Shown here in pieces: positions 51,301 to 54,548 of a stretch of DNA of 64,000 nucleotides. The stretch comes from Siphonodentalium dalli (Eukaryota > Mollusca > Scaphopoda > Gadilida > Siphonodentaliidae): contig CP136069.1 of NCBI GenBank assembly GCA_032622095.1, positions 163,915,894 to 163,979,893 on the forward strand. Direction: 5' to 3'. Position numbers and translations under genes: made by a program. Within the stretch, counting starts at the first letter, position 1; the number at the start of each line of letters is the position of its first letter. A model generated the notes under the pieces. The model did not search any database. It was not told where the DNA came from and saw only the letters and a program-made list of their open reading frames with translations.

Positions 51301-51917
51301 AGAATGTTGGTTATCATATAATCTCATATCGCATAATATGTCAAATATAGCGAATTATCGAAATATGAAATACAACGATAAAGCGAAATATAAAAATACA
51401 GCGAAATAGCACGAAAAATCGAAATAGGAAAATACAGCGAATTAGCGAAATATAGAGCGAAAAAAATAAATAGGAAATTATTTTATAAACGAAATAAACG
51501 GACATATTTGGAGAAGTGTTTTAAAGAGCGTAAGTATATAAATATAAATAATAAACGGCGGATTCAACGTGGTCATGGGTTTTGACCACGATAAAAAATC
51601 AGCAAACTCCGCATTTTCGGGGTTCATGCAGTTTGCTAAATTCCATGACCACATTGAAACCGCCGTTCATTTCTTATATAAAACGTTGGACAACGACCCC
51701 ATCACGCATCAGGGATAGTGTCGACAGTCACATACCATGATACCGGTACCGCGAAATACGGATATACGTTCTAGAAATATAACTCACGTATAAATCGCCG
51801 ACGCTGAACCATATCTTCGCCGCCATATATCAGAACTGTAAGCTTTTCTTTATCGAAAGAAGCATTATTTCGCTCATTTGATAATTCAGGATTCACAGTA
51901 ACAGCGTTCGAACTCAT
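12282..51917 (-). CDS. ACOX1: Peroxisomal acyl-CoA oxidase, ACOX1-type; complete gene, 14 coding exons
   Basis: Acyl-CoA oxidase is the FAD enzyme that performs the first, H2O2-producing step of peroxisomal beta-oxidation (acyl-CoA to trans-2-enoyl-CoA). Coding exons are 51788-51917, 45603-45765, 43319-43479, 40464-40571, 37970-38089, 34752-34867, 29890-30059, 26103-26265, 25391-25581, 22907-23059, 21056-21161, 18927-19076, 15400-15606 and 12282-12350. Every junction is GT-AG, phases agree, and the sum is 2007 nt (668 aa plus stop). Human ACOX1 is about 660 aa and is collinear throughout. Visible motifs: [11 protein letters not shown] (142-152, FAD/substrate loop), [19 protein letters not shown] (about 400-409), YEGENTV (428-434, with E429 at the catalytic-base position), GRYDGNVYE, and C-terminal SKL (PTS1). 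The start at 51917 was chosen because it matches the ACOX1 N-terminus; an in-frame ATG at 52028 would add 37 unrelated-looking residues. The introns are full of MITEs. ACOX1 versus a paralogue such as ACOX2 is inferred from recalled family sequence. Confidence 0.95.
12453..12677. mobile_element. TTAA-flanked MITE, family 2
   Basis: TTAA at 12453-12456 and 12674-12677; ends CCCTTTTGTGACTGGAGC / CATCATGAAAGG. It lies in ACOX intron 13 about 100 nt upstream of the terminal exon. Confidence 0.75.
12690..13750. repeat. Dispersed 'GGGCCATAACTC' repeat tract
   Basis: Tandem-like diverged units with CATAACTC, AACCCATATTCGAACTTGACC and CATACCAAATTTGGTTTCGA, ending at ATTTTAATAGTCC. Within it, TTAAAAAACAATCAGATAAC recurs three times (12870-13020). 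Confidence 0.75.
14596..14847. mobile_element. Family C hAT-like MITE with exact 8-bp target duplication
   Basis: Inverted ends CAAGCCTTGAAATAGTGTGT... with a palindromic body of GAATGAGGTCCCCAGAGGGT type. It is flanked on both sides by ATCCTGTA (14588-14595 and 14848-14855). Length is 252 bp. Confidence 0.9.
14984..15227. mobile_element. Family C MITE
   Basis: Same ends (CAAGCCTTGAAATAGGG...) and doubled GAGGTCCCCAGAGGGTGAAT palindromes. No matching 8-bp flanks are visible. Confidence 0.85.
15400..15606 (-). CDS. ACOX1: ACOX exon 13 (residues 578-646)
   Basis: The exon reads [20 protein letters not shown], then [19 protein letters not shown] and [20 protein letters not shown], ending NKTP. 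The IR-DAVA-VDAFD and GRYDGNVYE blocks are C-terminal ACOX signatures. The acceptor is ACCTTTCAG at 15607; the donor is GTAAGT at 15399. It is phase 0 at both ends. Confidence 0.96.
15733..16129 (-). mobile_element. tRNA-derived SINE, copy 1
   Basis: Read on the minus strand it begins 'CCGTGGTCCAGTGGTTACCG' (box A) and GAGTTCGCAGCTC (degraded box B). A ~300-bp body follows, and the tail is 'GTTAACCGCTATATT'. It matches 41727-42130 throughout. Confidence 0.75.
16396..17371. mobile_element. Non-autonomous hAT element (976 bp) with 8-bp target duplication
   Basis: Inverted ends CAGTGTTCGCGCTG / CAGCGCGAACACTG, flanked by GTGACCCA at 16388-16395 and 17372-17379. Subterminal regions are rich in TTTGGCTAA repeats. 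Two short ORFs have no transposase similarity I recognise. Confidence 0.93.
17380..17919. other. No gene or repeat recognised
   Basis: Unassigned ACOX intron 12 sequence. Confidence 0.4.
17920..18295. repeat. Dispersed repeat L, copy 2
   Basis: Homologue of 6988-7375. It carries a better-preserved half hairpin, 'GACTCGCATATATAAGAGAA'. Confidence 0.75.
18296..18926. other. AT-rich intron 12 sequence
   Basis: Poly-A/T stretches around 18690-18800, with GGAATTCAATCTAA-type text repeated twice. Nothing else recognised. Confidence 0.4.
18927..19076 (-). CDS. ACOX1: ACOX exon 12 (residues 528-577)
   Basis: The exon reads [20 protein letters not shown] through [20 protein letters not shown], matching ACOX1 AHCHYVVVKLF...LCLLYSLYGISQNAGDFL. 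The acceptor is TCGTTTCAG at 19077; the donor is GTATGT at 18926. It is exactly 50 codons, phase 0 at both ends. Confidence 0.95.
19128..19330. repeat. Family M fragment
   Basis: Contains 'GACGAGTAGTTCCCTTAGAA' and TTCAGATAATAA as in 11800-11860, and ends near CAGTATAGAGAGGGTTGA. Lies in intron 11. Confidence 0.5.
19331..20414. other. No feature recognised in intron 11
   Basis: The overlapping 65-67-codon ORFs at 20064-20363 lack any recognisable domain. Confidence 0.4.
20415..20791. mobile_element. TTAA-flanked MITE, family 1, copy 2
   Basis: TTAA at both edges and ends CCCTTTACCCAACA / TGTTGGGTAAAGGG. The left hairpin has lost one arm (CCAATGCATTATGGTCGACT), so this copy is 377 rather than 400 bp. 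Confidence 0.9.
21056..21161 (-). CDS. ACOX1: ACOX exon 11 (residues 492-527)
   Basis: The exon encodes [20 protein letters not shown], then [16 protein letters not shown], matching ACOX1 ...EVAWNLTSVDLVRAS. The acceptor is TGATTTCAG at 21162; the donor is GTAAAT at 21055. It ends in phase 0. Confidence 0.92.
21801..22267. mobile_element. Family C long-form MITE
   Basis: Outer ends CAAGACTGAG...TTAGTGTGTCTG / ...CTCAGGCCTG, with two GAGGTCCCCAGAGGGTGAAT palindromes separated by ~200 bp of family-specific spacer (CACCCATTGGGAACCTC; AAACTTTCCAGAGAAGATGA). Confidence 0.7.
22624..22894. mobile_element. TTAA-flanked MITE, family 2, 12 nt from a splice donor
   Basis: TTAA at 22624-22627 and 22891-22894; ends TCCTTTCATGACGGGA / TCCAGTCGATGG. 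Two hairpins lie inside. In transcript direction it begins 12 nt after exon 10. Confidence 0.8.
22907..23059 (-). CDS. ACOX1: ACOX exon 10 (residues 441-491)
   Basis: The exon reads [20 protein letters not shown], then [18 protein letters not shown] and ...[10 protein letters not shown]. It is the less conserved linker into the C-terminal helical domain. The acceptor is AATTTCAG at 23060; the donor is GTGAGA at 22906. A TTAA MITE begins 12 nt after the donor. Confidence 0.9.
23560..24330. repeat. Dispersed 'GGGCCATAACTC' repeat tract
   Basis: Four units with AAAAGGGCCATAACTC, CAAACCCATATTCGAACTTG and CACAAACTAAAGTTATCATC. The tract starts with GTGTCCCCCCGAAAAAGTGT and ends with a CGGACAGACGCACGGACGGA run and TTTTAATAGTCCCC. 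Confidence 0.8.
24474..24594. mobile_element. Family C short-form fragment
   Basis: A single GAGGTTCCCAGAGAGTGAAT...CACCCTCTGGGGACCTC palindrome with a CTGCAAATGACAGACACAC end. Confidence 0.65.
24866..24954. repeat. ~34-bp tandem repeat, about 2.5 copies
   Basis: AGTAATATCATTTTACAACA with CATCACAAAT recurs with small changes. Confidence 0.7.
25047..25145. repeat. Inverted repeat (palindromic element), ~99 bp
   Basis: Left arm TTGGTTTGATATTAGGC and right arm GCCTAATATCAAATCAACC, extended by AGGATATT/AATATCCT. Confidence 0.7.
25163..25346. mobile_element. Family B palindromic MITE (TA-flanked), copy 1
   Basis: Ends TACAGTAATG.C / GGCATTACTGTA. The arms contain ATGGCTTGTTGCCATTCATC and its complement. 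About 30 bp is missing from the right arm. TA target and CAGT-type ends suggest a Tc1/mariner-related origin. It begins 44 nt after exon 9. Confidence 0.85.
25391..25581 (-). CDS. ACOX1: ACOX exon 9 (residues 378-440), catalytic glutamate
   Basis: The exon starts [20 protein letters not shown], continues [18 protein letters not shown], and ends with [17 protein letters not shown]. The Glu of YEG (E429 here) aligns with the catalytic base of acyl-CoA oxidases (E421 in the rat enzyme). The acceptor is TTTGCAG at 25582; the donor is GTAAGT at 25390. It leaves phase 2. Confidence 0.97.
25629..26056. mobile_element. Family C long-form MITE filling ACOX intron 8
   Basis: Ends CAAGCCTGAATTGAATGTCT / ...ATTCAGTCTTG around two GAGGTCCCCAGAGGGTGA palindromes. 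It occupies about 428 of the 521 bp of intron 8. Confidence 0.8.
26103..26265 (-). CDS. ACOX1: ACOX exon 8 (residues 323-377)
   Basis: The exon reads [20 protein letters not shown], then [14 protein letters not shown], ending in GNLDEVPE, collinear with ACOX1 ILDFQTQQYKLFP. The acceptor is CTTTCAG at 26266; the donor is GTGAGT at 26102. It ends in phase 0. The downstream intron is only 521 bp and is mostly one MITE. Confidence 0.95.
26448..26637. repeat. ~25-bp degenerate tandem array
   Basis: About eight units of GAAATTACGTTCCACTTTCTGT with variants, in intron 7. Confidence 0.85.
26728..27298. mobile_element. Non-autonomous hAT element (571 bp) with 8-bp target duplication
   Basis: Ends CAGGGTCCGCGCTG / CAGCGCGAACCCTG, flanked by AGTACCTC at 26720-26727 and 27299-27306. 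Subterminal TTTTGCCAAA repeats mirror the TTTGGCTAA repeats of 16396-17371. Confidence 0.93.
27467..27652. mobile_element. Family B palindromic MITE, copy 2
   Basis: TA-flanked, ends CAGTAATGCTCTAATTAATC / complement; a near-perfect foldback with its centre near 27545. Confidence 0.9.
28168..28567. mobile_element. TTAA-flanked MITE, family 1, copy 3 (400 bp)
   Basis: TTAA at both ends. Ends CCCTTTACCCAACA / TTTGGTAAAGGG. Two hairpins plus an AT-rich spacer, then unique text CACAATGTGGTCAAGGAGCC. Confidence 0.92.
28738..29345. mobile_element. Family C-like element split by a second family C insertion
   Basis: Outer pieces 28738-28892 and 29147-29345 share CTGCATGGCCTCATCTGCTA and CAGATTTAAG text. 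The intervening 28893-29146 element is flanked by CCCAGATG on both sides. Confidence 0.75.
28893..29146. mobile_element. Family C hAT-like MITE (254 bp) with exact 8-bp target duplication
   Basis: Ends CAAGCCTTGAAATAGGGTGT and complement. Target duplication CCCAGATG at 28885-28892 and 29147-29154. Nested in an older family member. Confidence 0.92.
29405..29845. mobile_element. Family C long-form MITE
   Basis: Palindrome 29415-29520 and palindrome 29715-29822 enclose the family spacer (CAAATTAACATT; AATTTGCAGAAGATAAATGG). Lies about 45 nt after exon 7 in transcript direction. Confidence 0.65.
29890..30059 (-). CDS. ACOX1: ACOX exon 7 (residues 267-322)
   Basis: The exon encodes [20 protein letters not shown] and on through [16 protein letters not shown]. 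The RYSAVRRQ motif is characteristic of acyl-CoA oxidases. The acceptor follows CATTGAAG (30060); the donor is GTTAGT at 29889. It leaves phase 2, completed by exon 8. Confidence 0.94.
30182..30441. mobile_element. TTAA-type MITE, family 3
   Basis: Ends CCCTTTGAGTGCCAGG / CCTGGCACTCAAAGGG with TTAA on the left and CTAA on the right. The terminal repeats differ from families 1 and 2, yet it holds the same GCCAATGCATTCTCTTATAT hairpin. Confidence 0.8.
30536..31640 (-). mobile_element. 5'-truncated CR1/L2-like LINE, C-terminal reverse-transcriptase region
   Basis: An open frame at 30843-31595 (250 aa) carries the C-terminal layout of CR1/L2/Jockey-type ORF2: [19 protein letters not shown], a run ending [48 protein letters not shown], and a final [20 protein letters not shown]. 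The YxDD-bearing catalytic part is absent upstream. The 3' end has GTAAAGCGCATTGGAAC and an (ATT)n tail at 30537-30551, typical of the group. It lies in ACOX intron 6 in the same orientation. Confidence 0.88.
31799..32500. repeat. Diverged tandem duplication (~390-bp and ~310-bp copies)
   Basis: 'AAATGCTTACTTTTATAT' starts both copies, near 31799 and 32191. Shared text includes GGGTGATCATCC.TAGTCTATA and GACATTTTGAATCAAAT. Confidence 0.8.
32713..32779. repeat. Two copies of a 24-nt palindrome
   Basis: GGGAAACGGATAT and its complement form a perfect palindrome at 32756-32779. A one-mismatch copy lies at 32713-32736. Each is followed by GTCCT. Confidence 0.85.
32956..33361. mobile_element. Family C long-form MITE
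   Basis: Ends CAAGTCTGAATTTAGTGTGT / ...ACACACTAAACTCAGGCTT around two GAGGTC..CAGAGGGTG palindromes. Confidence 0.7.
33600..34440. other. No gene recognised; short inverted repeat near 33645
   Basis: GTGGTACAATT...AATTGTACCAC is the only structure visible. The short ORFs in this intron stretch show no recognisable domain. Confidence 0.4.
34454..34606. mobile_element. Foldback (palindromic) MITE, ~153 bp
   Basis: Arms AAGAAATAAATACACGG... through ACTGATTGTAGGAC and their complement meet at a short GC-rich centre (CTCCGCTACGCGTC). Begins about 145 nt after exon 6. Confidence 0.85.
34752..34867 (-). CDS. ACOX1: ACOX exon 6 (residues 228-266)
   Basis: The exon was found from homology rather than from a long ORF. 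It reads [20 protein letters not shown], then [19 protein letters not shown], equivalent to ACOX1 GDIGPKFGY...RIPRENMLM. The acceptor at 34868 follows a pyrimidine-rich tract ending TTAG; the donor is GTAACC at 34751. It ends in phase 0. Confidence 0.95.
34913..35005. repeat. Family C fragment
   Basis: 'CATTTGCAGAATTAGGCCCG' and GTGGGCTAGCCTCACCAAAT indicate a decayed copy 45-50 nt upstream of the exon 6 acceptor. Confidence 0.6.
35230..35446. mobile_element. Family B palindromic MITE, copy 3
   Basis: A 217-bp foldback. The left end is decayed (ACCATAATGC); the right end is GCATTACTGTA. Confidence 0.88.
35885..36390. repeat. Dispersed 'GGGTCATAACTC' tract with GGAC microsatellite
   Basis: Units with AAAAGGGTCATAACTC and CAAAAAGGGGCGTAACTC are followed by a GGAC/GGAAGGAC simple repeat at about 36265-36347 and CCCCCAAATCTCC. 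ORFs through the simple repeat are artefacts. Confidence 0.85.
36923..37322. mobile_element. TTAA-flanked MITE, family 1, copy 4 (400 bp, inverted)
   Basis: Same element as 40607-41006 in reverse orientation: CCCTTTACCCAACAAACCGG at the left edge and CTGTTGGGTAAAGGG at the right, with TTAA on both sides. Confidence 0.93.
37489..37934. mobile_element. Family C long-form MITE
   Basis: Ends CAAGCCTGCAAATAGCG / GTATTTGCAGGCTTG, with two palindromes and the family spacer. Flanks TTTATGAT and GTTATGAC agree at 6 of 8 bases, a probable decayed target duplication. Ends 35 nt from exon 5. Confidence 0.85.
37970..38089 (-). CDS. ACOX1: ACOX exon 5 (residues 188-227)
   Basis: The exon begins [20 protein letters not shown], followed by [21 protein letters not shown], matching the FAD-binding beta domain. 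The acceptor is ACATTCCAG at 38090 and the donor is GTATAC at 37969. Only 21 nt separate the acceptor from a 352-bp TTAA-flanked MITE upstream, so the branch point must be in those bases or inside the transposon. Confidence 0.94.
38111..38462. mobile_element. Family G palindromic MITE, copy 2 (352 bp, TTAA-flanked)
   Basis: TTAA at both edges and ends AGGGGTACTGTACAC / GTGTACAGTACCCCT. The arms include AACATGGTAATTATAATGAA and its complement. Lies 21 nt upstream of exon 5. Confidence 0.92.
38548..38793. mobile_element. TTAA-type MITE, family 2
   Basis: Left TTAACCCTTTCATGGCAAGA; right AGCTCCAGTCATGGAAGTG with TTCA. Contains hairpin pairs, the first arm partly lost. Confidence 0.7.
38860..38935. 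repeat. Family C fragment (left end only)
   Basis: 'CCTTGAAGTAGTGTGTCTGT' through GAGGTCCCCAGAGGGTGAAT, then breaks off. Confidence 0.7.
39134..39349. mobile_element. Family B palindromic MITE, copy 4
   Basis: TA-flanked, CAGTAATGCTCCAAATAATC end, foldback of 216 bp. Confidence 0.9.
39385..39567. mobile_element. TTAA-flanked MITE, family 2 (short)
   Basis: TTAACCCCTCCACAGCTGGA / CCCAACATGAAAGGGTTAA, with shortened hairpins. Confidence 0.7.
40010..40294. mobile_element. Family C fragment (right part)
   Basis: Spacer text CACCCATTGGGATCCCC and TCCAGAGAAGATGAG, then a single palindrome ending CTGCAAATGACAGACACATT and CTCAGGCTTG. Confidence 0.6.
40464..40571 (-). CDS. ACOX1: ACOX exon 4 (residues 152-187)
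   Basis: The acceptor is TTTATTGCAG at 40572; the donor is GTAAGT at 40463. The exon reads [20 protein letters not shown], then [17 protein letters not shown] chose the GTAAGT donor over an earlier GGTAAC because only it rebuilds the conserved WPG-x-LGKT junction with exon 5. A 400-bp TTAA MITE lies 35 nt upstream of the acceptor. Confidence 0.94.
40607..41006. mobile_element. TTAA-flanked MITE, family 1, copy 5 (400 bp)
   Basis: TTAA at both edges. A full-length copy with both hairpins and the GACAGACCGAAGATATTTTA region. In transcript direction it ends 35 nt before exon 4. Confidence 0.95.
41073..41285. mobile_element. Family B palindromic MITE, copy 5
   Basis: TA-flanked, CAGTAATAATACCCTAAATA / TTTAGGGCATTACTG, foldback with a small central deletion. 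Confidence 0.88.
41290..41672. mobile_element. Family C long-form MITE, decayed
   Basis: 'CACCATCTGGGAACCTCATT', spacer CTTCTGCAGATTAGGGGATA, then a second palindrome ending near CATATGTCAGACTTG. Confidence 0.6.
41727..42130 (+). mobile_element. tRNA-derived SINE, copy 2
   Basis: The head 'CCGTGGTCCAGTGGTTAGCA' fits a Pol III box A and GGGTTCGCGATGC fits a box B. The body and 'GTTAATCACTATATAAA' tail match the copy at 15733-16129. Confidence 0.8.
42244..42692. mobile_element. Family C long-form MITE
   Basis: CAAGCCTGAATTTAATTTGT left end, two GTCCC-AG-GGGTGAAT palindromes, and a right end ACACACTAAACTCCTGCTT. Confidence 0.75.
43090..43306. mobile_element. Family B palindromic MITE, copy 6
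   Basis: TA-flanked, 217 bp, nearly perfect foldback (CAGTAATGCTCTAATTAATC and complement). Begins 12 nt after the exon 3 donor in transcript direction. Confidence 0.94.
43319..43479 (-). CDS. ACOX1: ACOX exon 3 (residues 98-151)
   Basis: The acceptor is TTGTACAG at 43480; the donor is GTAAGC at 43318. The exon encodes [20 protein letters not shown] and runs on to [14 protein letters not shown], the most conserved FAD/substrate-contact loop of the family. A 217-bp palindromic MITE starts 12 nt into the following intron. Confidence 0.95.
43644..43861. mobile_element. Family B palindromic MITE, copy 7
   Basis: TA-flanked, 218 bp foldback, nested in the family G element. Confidence 0.92.
43907..44512. 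mobile_element. Element with AAAAGTCTTTTGTTTCC inverted ends
   Basis: The ends are complementary over about 17 bp. The interior is non-coding with a poly-G run at 43933-43943. No clear target duplication. Confidence 0.5.
44804..45068. mobile_element. Family M TTAA-type MITE
   Basis: Ends TTAACCTGTTCTATGCTA / TTTAGTATAGACAGGGTTGA, with interior AGGAAATGTTCAGATAATAA. Confidence 0.6.
45215..45475. mobile_element. Family C fragment
   Basis: 'CAAATAACGTGTCAGTCATTC', a GAGGTCCCCAGAGGTTGAAT palindrome, and the family spacer with ATTTGCAGAAGATAAAATGC; the right half is missing. Confidence 0.6.
45495..45570 (-). pseudogene. Partial duplicate of ACOX exon 2
   Basis: These 76 bp match 45602-45677 at a constant offset of 107 bp with 12 mismatches. 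The reading frame is intact and gives [20 protein letters not shown] then VIYRE. It differs from exon 2 by only T-to-K, E-to-G and D-to-Q, while seven codons differ synonymously. The GTATGT donor is replaced by GGGGGT, and the AG just upstream lacks a pyrimidine tract. Use as an alternative exon is therefore doubtful and the phases do not fit. Either it was once coding or it arose by duplication or conversion from an exon under selection. Confidence 0.85.
45603..45765 (-). CDS. ACOX1: ACOX exon 2 (residues 44-97)
   Basis: The acceptor is a T-rich tract ending CAG at 45766; the donor is GTATGT at 45602. The exon encodes [19 protein letters not shown], then [20 protein letters not shown], ending IVIYRE. 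This matches the ACOX1 segment before the first catalytic-core helices. It leaves phase 2. A diverged copy of its last 75 coding bases lies just downstream at 45495-45570. Confidence 0.93.
45843..46632. mobile_element. Family 2 MITE interrupted by a family 1 MITE
   Basis: Starts TTAACCCATTCGTGATGGGA and ends CATGAAGCTCCTGTCATTGA. The family 1 insertion occupies 45908-46305. Several CACTGGCTTACAAGGTCAA blocks follow. Confidence 0.7.
45908..46305. mobile_element. TTAA-flanked MITE, family 1, copy 6 (398 bp), nested
   Basis: TTAA both sides; ends CCCTTTACCCAACA / TGTTGGGTAAAGGG; both hairpins retained. Confidence 0.93.
46720..47798. mobile_element. Non-autonomous hAT element (1,079 bp) with 8-bp target duplication
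   Basis: Ends TAGTGCTCAAACGA / TCGTTTGAACACTA, flanked by ATAGGAAA at 46712-46719 and 47799-47806. Subterminal GTCGACTAGTCGA-type motifs occur at both ends. No transposase ORF recognised. Confidence 0.93.
47857..50574. mobile_element. DNA element with subterminal AGTCTTC/GAAGACT arrays (~2.7 kb)
   Basis: The left edge CCCTTACCGAAATATTAGTC and the complement of the right edge (CCCTTACCCAACAGGAAGAC) are similar and continue with matching TAGTCTTCCACTA.TCTTCC text. About 20 AGTCTTC/GAAGACT motifs fill 47871-48235 and more than a dozen fill 50190-50565, several as the palindrome AGTCTTCGAAGACT. No transposase seen; superfamily and target duplication unclear. Confidence 0.6.
48811..49601. mobile_element. 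Nested inverted-repeat MITE
   Basis: Outer ends GGCCCAATTTATACGTCGAG / CGCGTATAAAACGGGCC, with an inner inverted pair at about 48956-49168 (CGACGTGCTAAACACGGGTC and complement). GC-rich ends contrast with surroundings. GGCCC-type ends would fit PIF/Harbinger MITEs but no clean target duplication is visible. Confidence 0.65.
51041..51135. repeat. Short inverted repeat
   Basis: GTTCATAAACCTATGAAC and GTTCATAGGTTTATGAAC are each nearly palindromic and pair with each other. Confidence 0.7.
51552..51675. mobile_element. Foldback element, ~120 bp, in ACOX intron 1
   Basis: Arms AACGGCGGATTCAACGTGGTCATGG (first part) and its near complement, CCATGACCACATTGAAACCG, flank a 60-bp loop. About 110 nt after exon 1. 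Confidence 0.7.
51788..51917 (-). CDS. ACOX1: ACOX exon 1 (residues 1-43, start codon)
   Basis: The ATG lies at 51917-51915 and the exon reads [20 protein letters not shown] onward, matching the short N-terminal helix of ACOX1 (NPxLxxERxxASF pattern). The exon ends ...RRRFI plus one base, before donor GTGAGT at 51787. It leaves phase 1, which exon 2 completes as Gln44. Confidence 0.9.
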
Positions 51918-52140
51918 GATAATTTTATTTTTTCTCCAATGTAAACAAAACGGTGCGTGACGAAGTCTTCCATAATAAATAAGTTCCGGGATCCAAAGTC
52001 CAAATGGATTTGTGCCCCATCTGTTCACCTCCGAGTCCCGTGATCTAAATTCTAGTTTTGCACATTTGACGTCAAGAGTGTCGGGCGTAAAAGTTTATTT
52101 ATGAGTACTTACCGCGGAAGACACAAAAACTTTTGCATTG
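51918..52140 (-). promoter_or_regulatory. ACOX 5' UTR / probable promoter-proximal region
   Basis: The bases before the start codon read AAAATTATCATGA. About 150 bp upstream is a perfect TGACGTCA palindrome (52067-52074), a CRE-type site. A consensus donor on the minus strand (GCG|GTAAGT, at 52112) could end a non-coding first exon. The transcription start is not determinable from sequence, and either motif could be chance. Confidence 0.35.
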
Positions 52141-52329
52141 CATATAAATTATTCCACGTGGCGTTTGCAGTTACAGTCCGAGAAATATAGGACCCCACCC
52201 CTAATATTTGAATATCAGTTCAGTCCGTTCAGTCGGGTGGTCCACACAAAAAAATCCGAGCACGTATGCAGAATCAGACCAAACACAAGTTTTAAGTTTT
52301 GCATAATTCCATTTGCACCCCCCCCCCCT

Positions 52330-53500
52330 TCACCTTGAGCAGTGCTCAGGCCTAATATGAGTAATATCTATATTTATAAACCATGGTTTAGAACATTCAG
52401 GTATTTTAACCTGAAAAATTGCATAAATCCTGACATCTAGTGGTCTAACTCCAGACATGCACACGGCTATACGGGCAAGAGACCAGGACACACCATGCAG
52501 GCTGCATGACCACAGTTGTGAGAAAATTTTGAAAACTATACAACTAAAATCGCAAATCCTAGCATCTAGACTGGCCTCAACTGAAGCTTCTCCTATAGTG
52601 TTGGAAATTTGAAACCTCAGGTTGGAAAATTCTCCAACTGATGACCATTTCAGTCCACAAGTTTGACCAAATGTAGTAAAATATTGTTTTGTTAAACTAA
52701 TTAGCAATTTTGTATTGGCCGGGGGGGGGGCAATGACACACCGGACCTACCATGGTTCAGCCCGGTGTGCGAAAATTTTGAAATCTGAACAAGAAAATCG
52801 CAAAATCCTAGCATATAATTAAACTAGCCTCATGCCTTCCTAGAGTTGGAAATTTCAAACCTGACACCCACACTTAGGTTGGAACATTTCCGACTGACGA
52901 CAATTAATTCCAATGATAATGTTGACCAAATGTATGACAATATTGTTTTCTTAAATTAATTAGCAGTTTTTTATTGGCCAGGGGGAGGGACCATGAAACT
53001 TTTGAAATCTGAACAAGAAAATCCTAGCATCAAGACTAGCCTCAAGCCTTCCTAGAGTTGGAAATTTCAAATCTGACACCCTCACTTAGGTTGAACAATT
53101 TTCAACTGATGACAATTCCAATGGAAATGTTGACCAAATGTAGGACAATAATGTTTTCTTAAATTAACTAGCAGTTTTTGACTGGCCAGGGGGGACGGAC
53201 CAGGACACAAGCTTTTCCAAGTGTTGGAAATTTCCAACCTGACACCCCCCCCCCCCCCCCCAAGGTTGGAAAATTTCCAACCGATGGCCATTTCAATCTC
53301 AAATTTTGACCAAAGTAGGAAAATATGCAAATATTGGTCCAAAAACAATAAATCTCCCCCTCATAAATTGTTTGAAAATCAAACTACAAAAACATTTTCA
53401 ACCTATTGTTGGTGTGAAATTTCCAACTAATGTTGTGTCAGGTATGAAATTTCCAACTGCTGAAAATGTTCACCAAAGTTGGGGGGTGAGACACCCCAAC
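52330..53500. repeat. Diverged tandem repeat, ~190-240-bp units (repeat O)
   Basis: Each unit has GTTGGAAATTTC.AACCTGAC, a CC/GG-rich stretch, GTTGACCAAATGTAG.A.AAT and 'TTGT.TT..TTAAA.TAATTAGCAGTTTT'. Units start near 52430, 52740, 52985 and 53200. A related copy lies at 61110-61395. Confidence 0.7.
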
Positions 53501-53559
53501 CCCAACCCCCTGTCGCCACGTCTCTGTCAAGGGGACAAAAAAATCCTCCACTATTGGCC

Positions 53560-54300
53560 TTAAAGTGATGTGAAACACTCCGGTAGGGTGATCAAATAGA
53601 AATGGAGAATAATCTTGCTCAAAGAAGTAAATTTTACAAATGTTATATCCAAATTGACAACAAGCACCTTCATTCTTATATATTAATTAAATACAGTGAA
53701 TCTCGATGGCGAAATAGTTTTAGTTATTTTATCGCAGATGATTGCGTCCCGAATCGAGAAGTAATTAAATATTTACAATTGTGTGTAGTTGAGATGATGT
53801 TTTCTATGGAGTAGTATGGTCGACTTGCTTAACATTTTCGGCGATTTTACTAGAATGCTACATTCCTCCAGTTGGGATAGCGCCTTAATTACTAACTTAT
53901 TAGTTTTAGGCACCGGAATAAGTACATAATATGTCTTTAAAGCCAATAATAGATAATGTATACGCCTTTAGACAGTTAGTATAGATTGTTTCTGGTAAAC
54001 TTTCTAACTCGTTATATGTCAGTCTATGCACAGGTCCACAGAACAAAAATGTACTCCATCCCAATAATACTTAATGATAGGATTTTGTAAGCGTTATTCG
54101 ATGGCACTTCCTTTCTGATAAGGCGCGTTTACACATTTCAACTCATTCCTCCGTCGGCACCGAGGGATACAACTTTGCTATATATCCTTCAGAACAGGTA
54201 TGCCCCTTTTGGAATTATAGTCAGGTTCGAAAATCTAAAAAAGCCTCTAGAAACGAAGGTGCGGGCATTTTTCTTTCAGACGCTTTTGAGAATTGTTTCT
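53560..54300. other. No gene or repeat recognised
   Basis: The 70-codon ORF at 53602-53814 has no domain I recognise. Confidence 0.4.
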
Positions 54301-54309
54301 AAAGGTATT

Positions 54310-54548
54310 TGTTATGCTGATTTCAAAAACCAATGTTGGCAAGTTGACAAATTATTATTTCTGGTCAAAAATGGCAATTCAAATGGCCGCCATCAAAACG
54401 AAGTCTAACTTTACGTTTCTTGTTATGTGTTGCTCTAAGAGTAAGACGTTCGAATATTGAGTATTTCCGTACTTTCGAACGAATTGGAACAAGAAGAAGT
54501 ATACACAGAACATATGTTGCAATTTAAAGTGAACATGTTTGACATTTA
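54310..54548. repeat. Repeat N, copy 1 (interrupted by the Harbinger-like element)
   Basis: CCAATGTTGGCAAGTTGACA through AAAGTGAACATGTTTGACAT. It matches 57750-57965 and partly 58985-59090. The remainder of this unit continues at 57602. Confidence 0.8.

Noticed and set aside
51771-52028. Start of ACOX at the upstream in-frame ATG (52028)
   Set aside because: The 37 added residues have no counterpart in ACOX1 proteins; [12 protein letters not shown] aligns with the known N-terminus.
52330-52707. 125-codon minus-strand ORF upstream of ACOX
   Set aside because: It lies in the diverged tandem repeat O and shows no domain; similar text recurs at 52740, 52985, 53200 and 61110.
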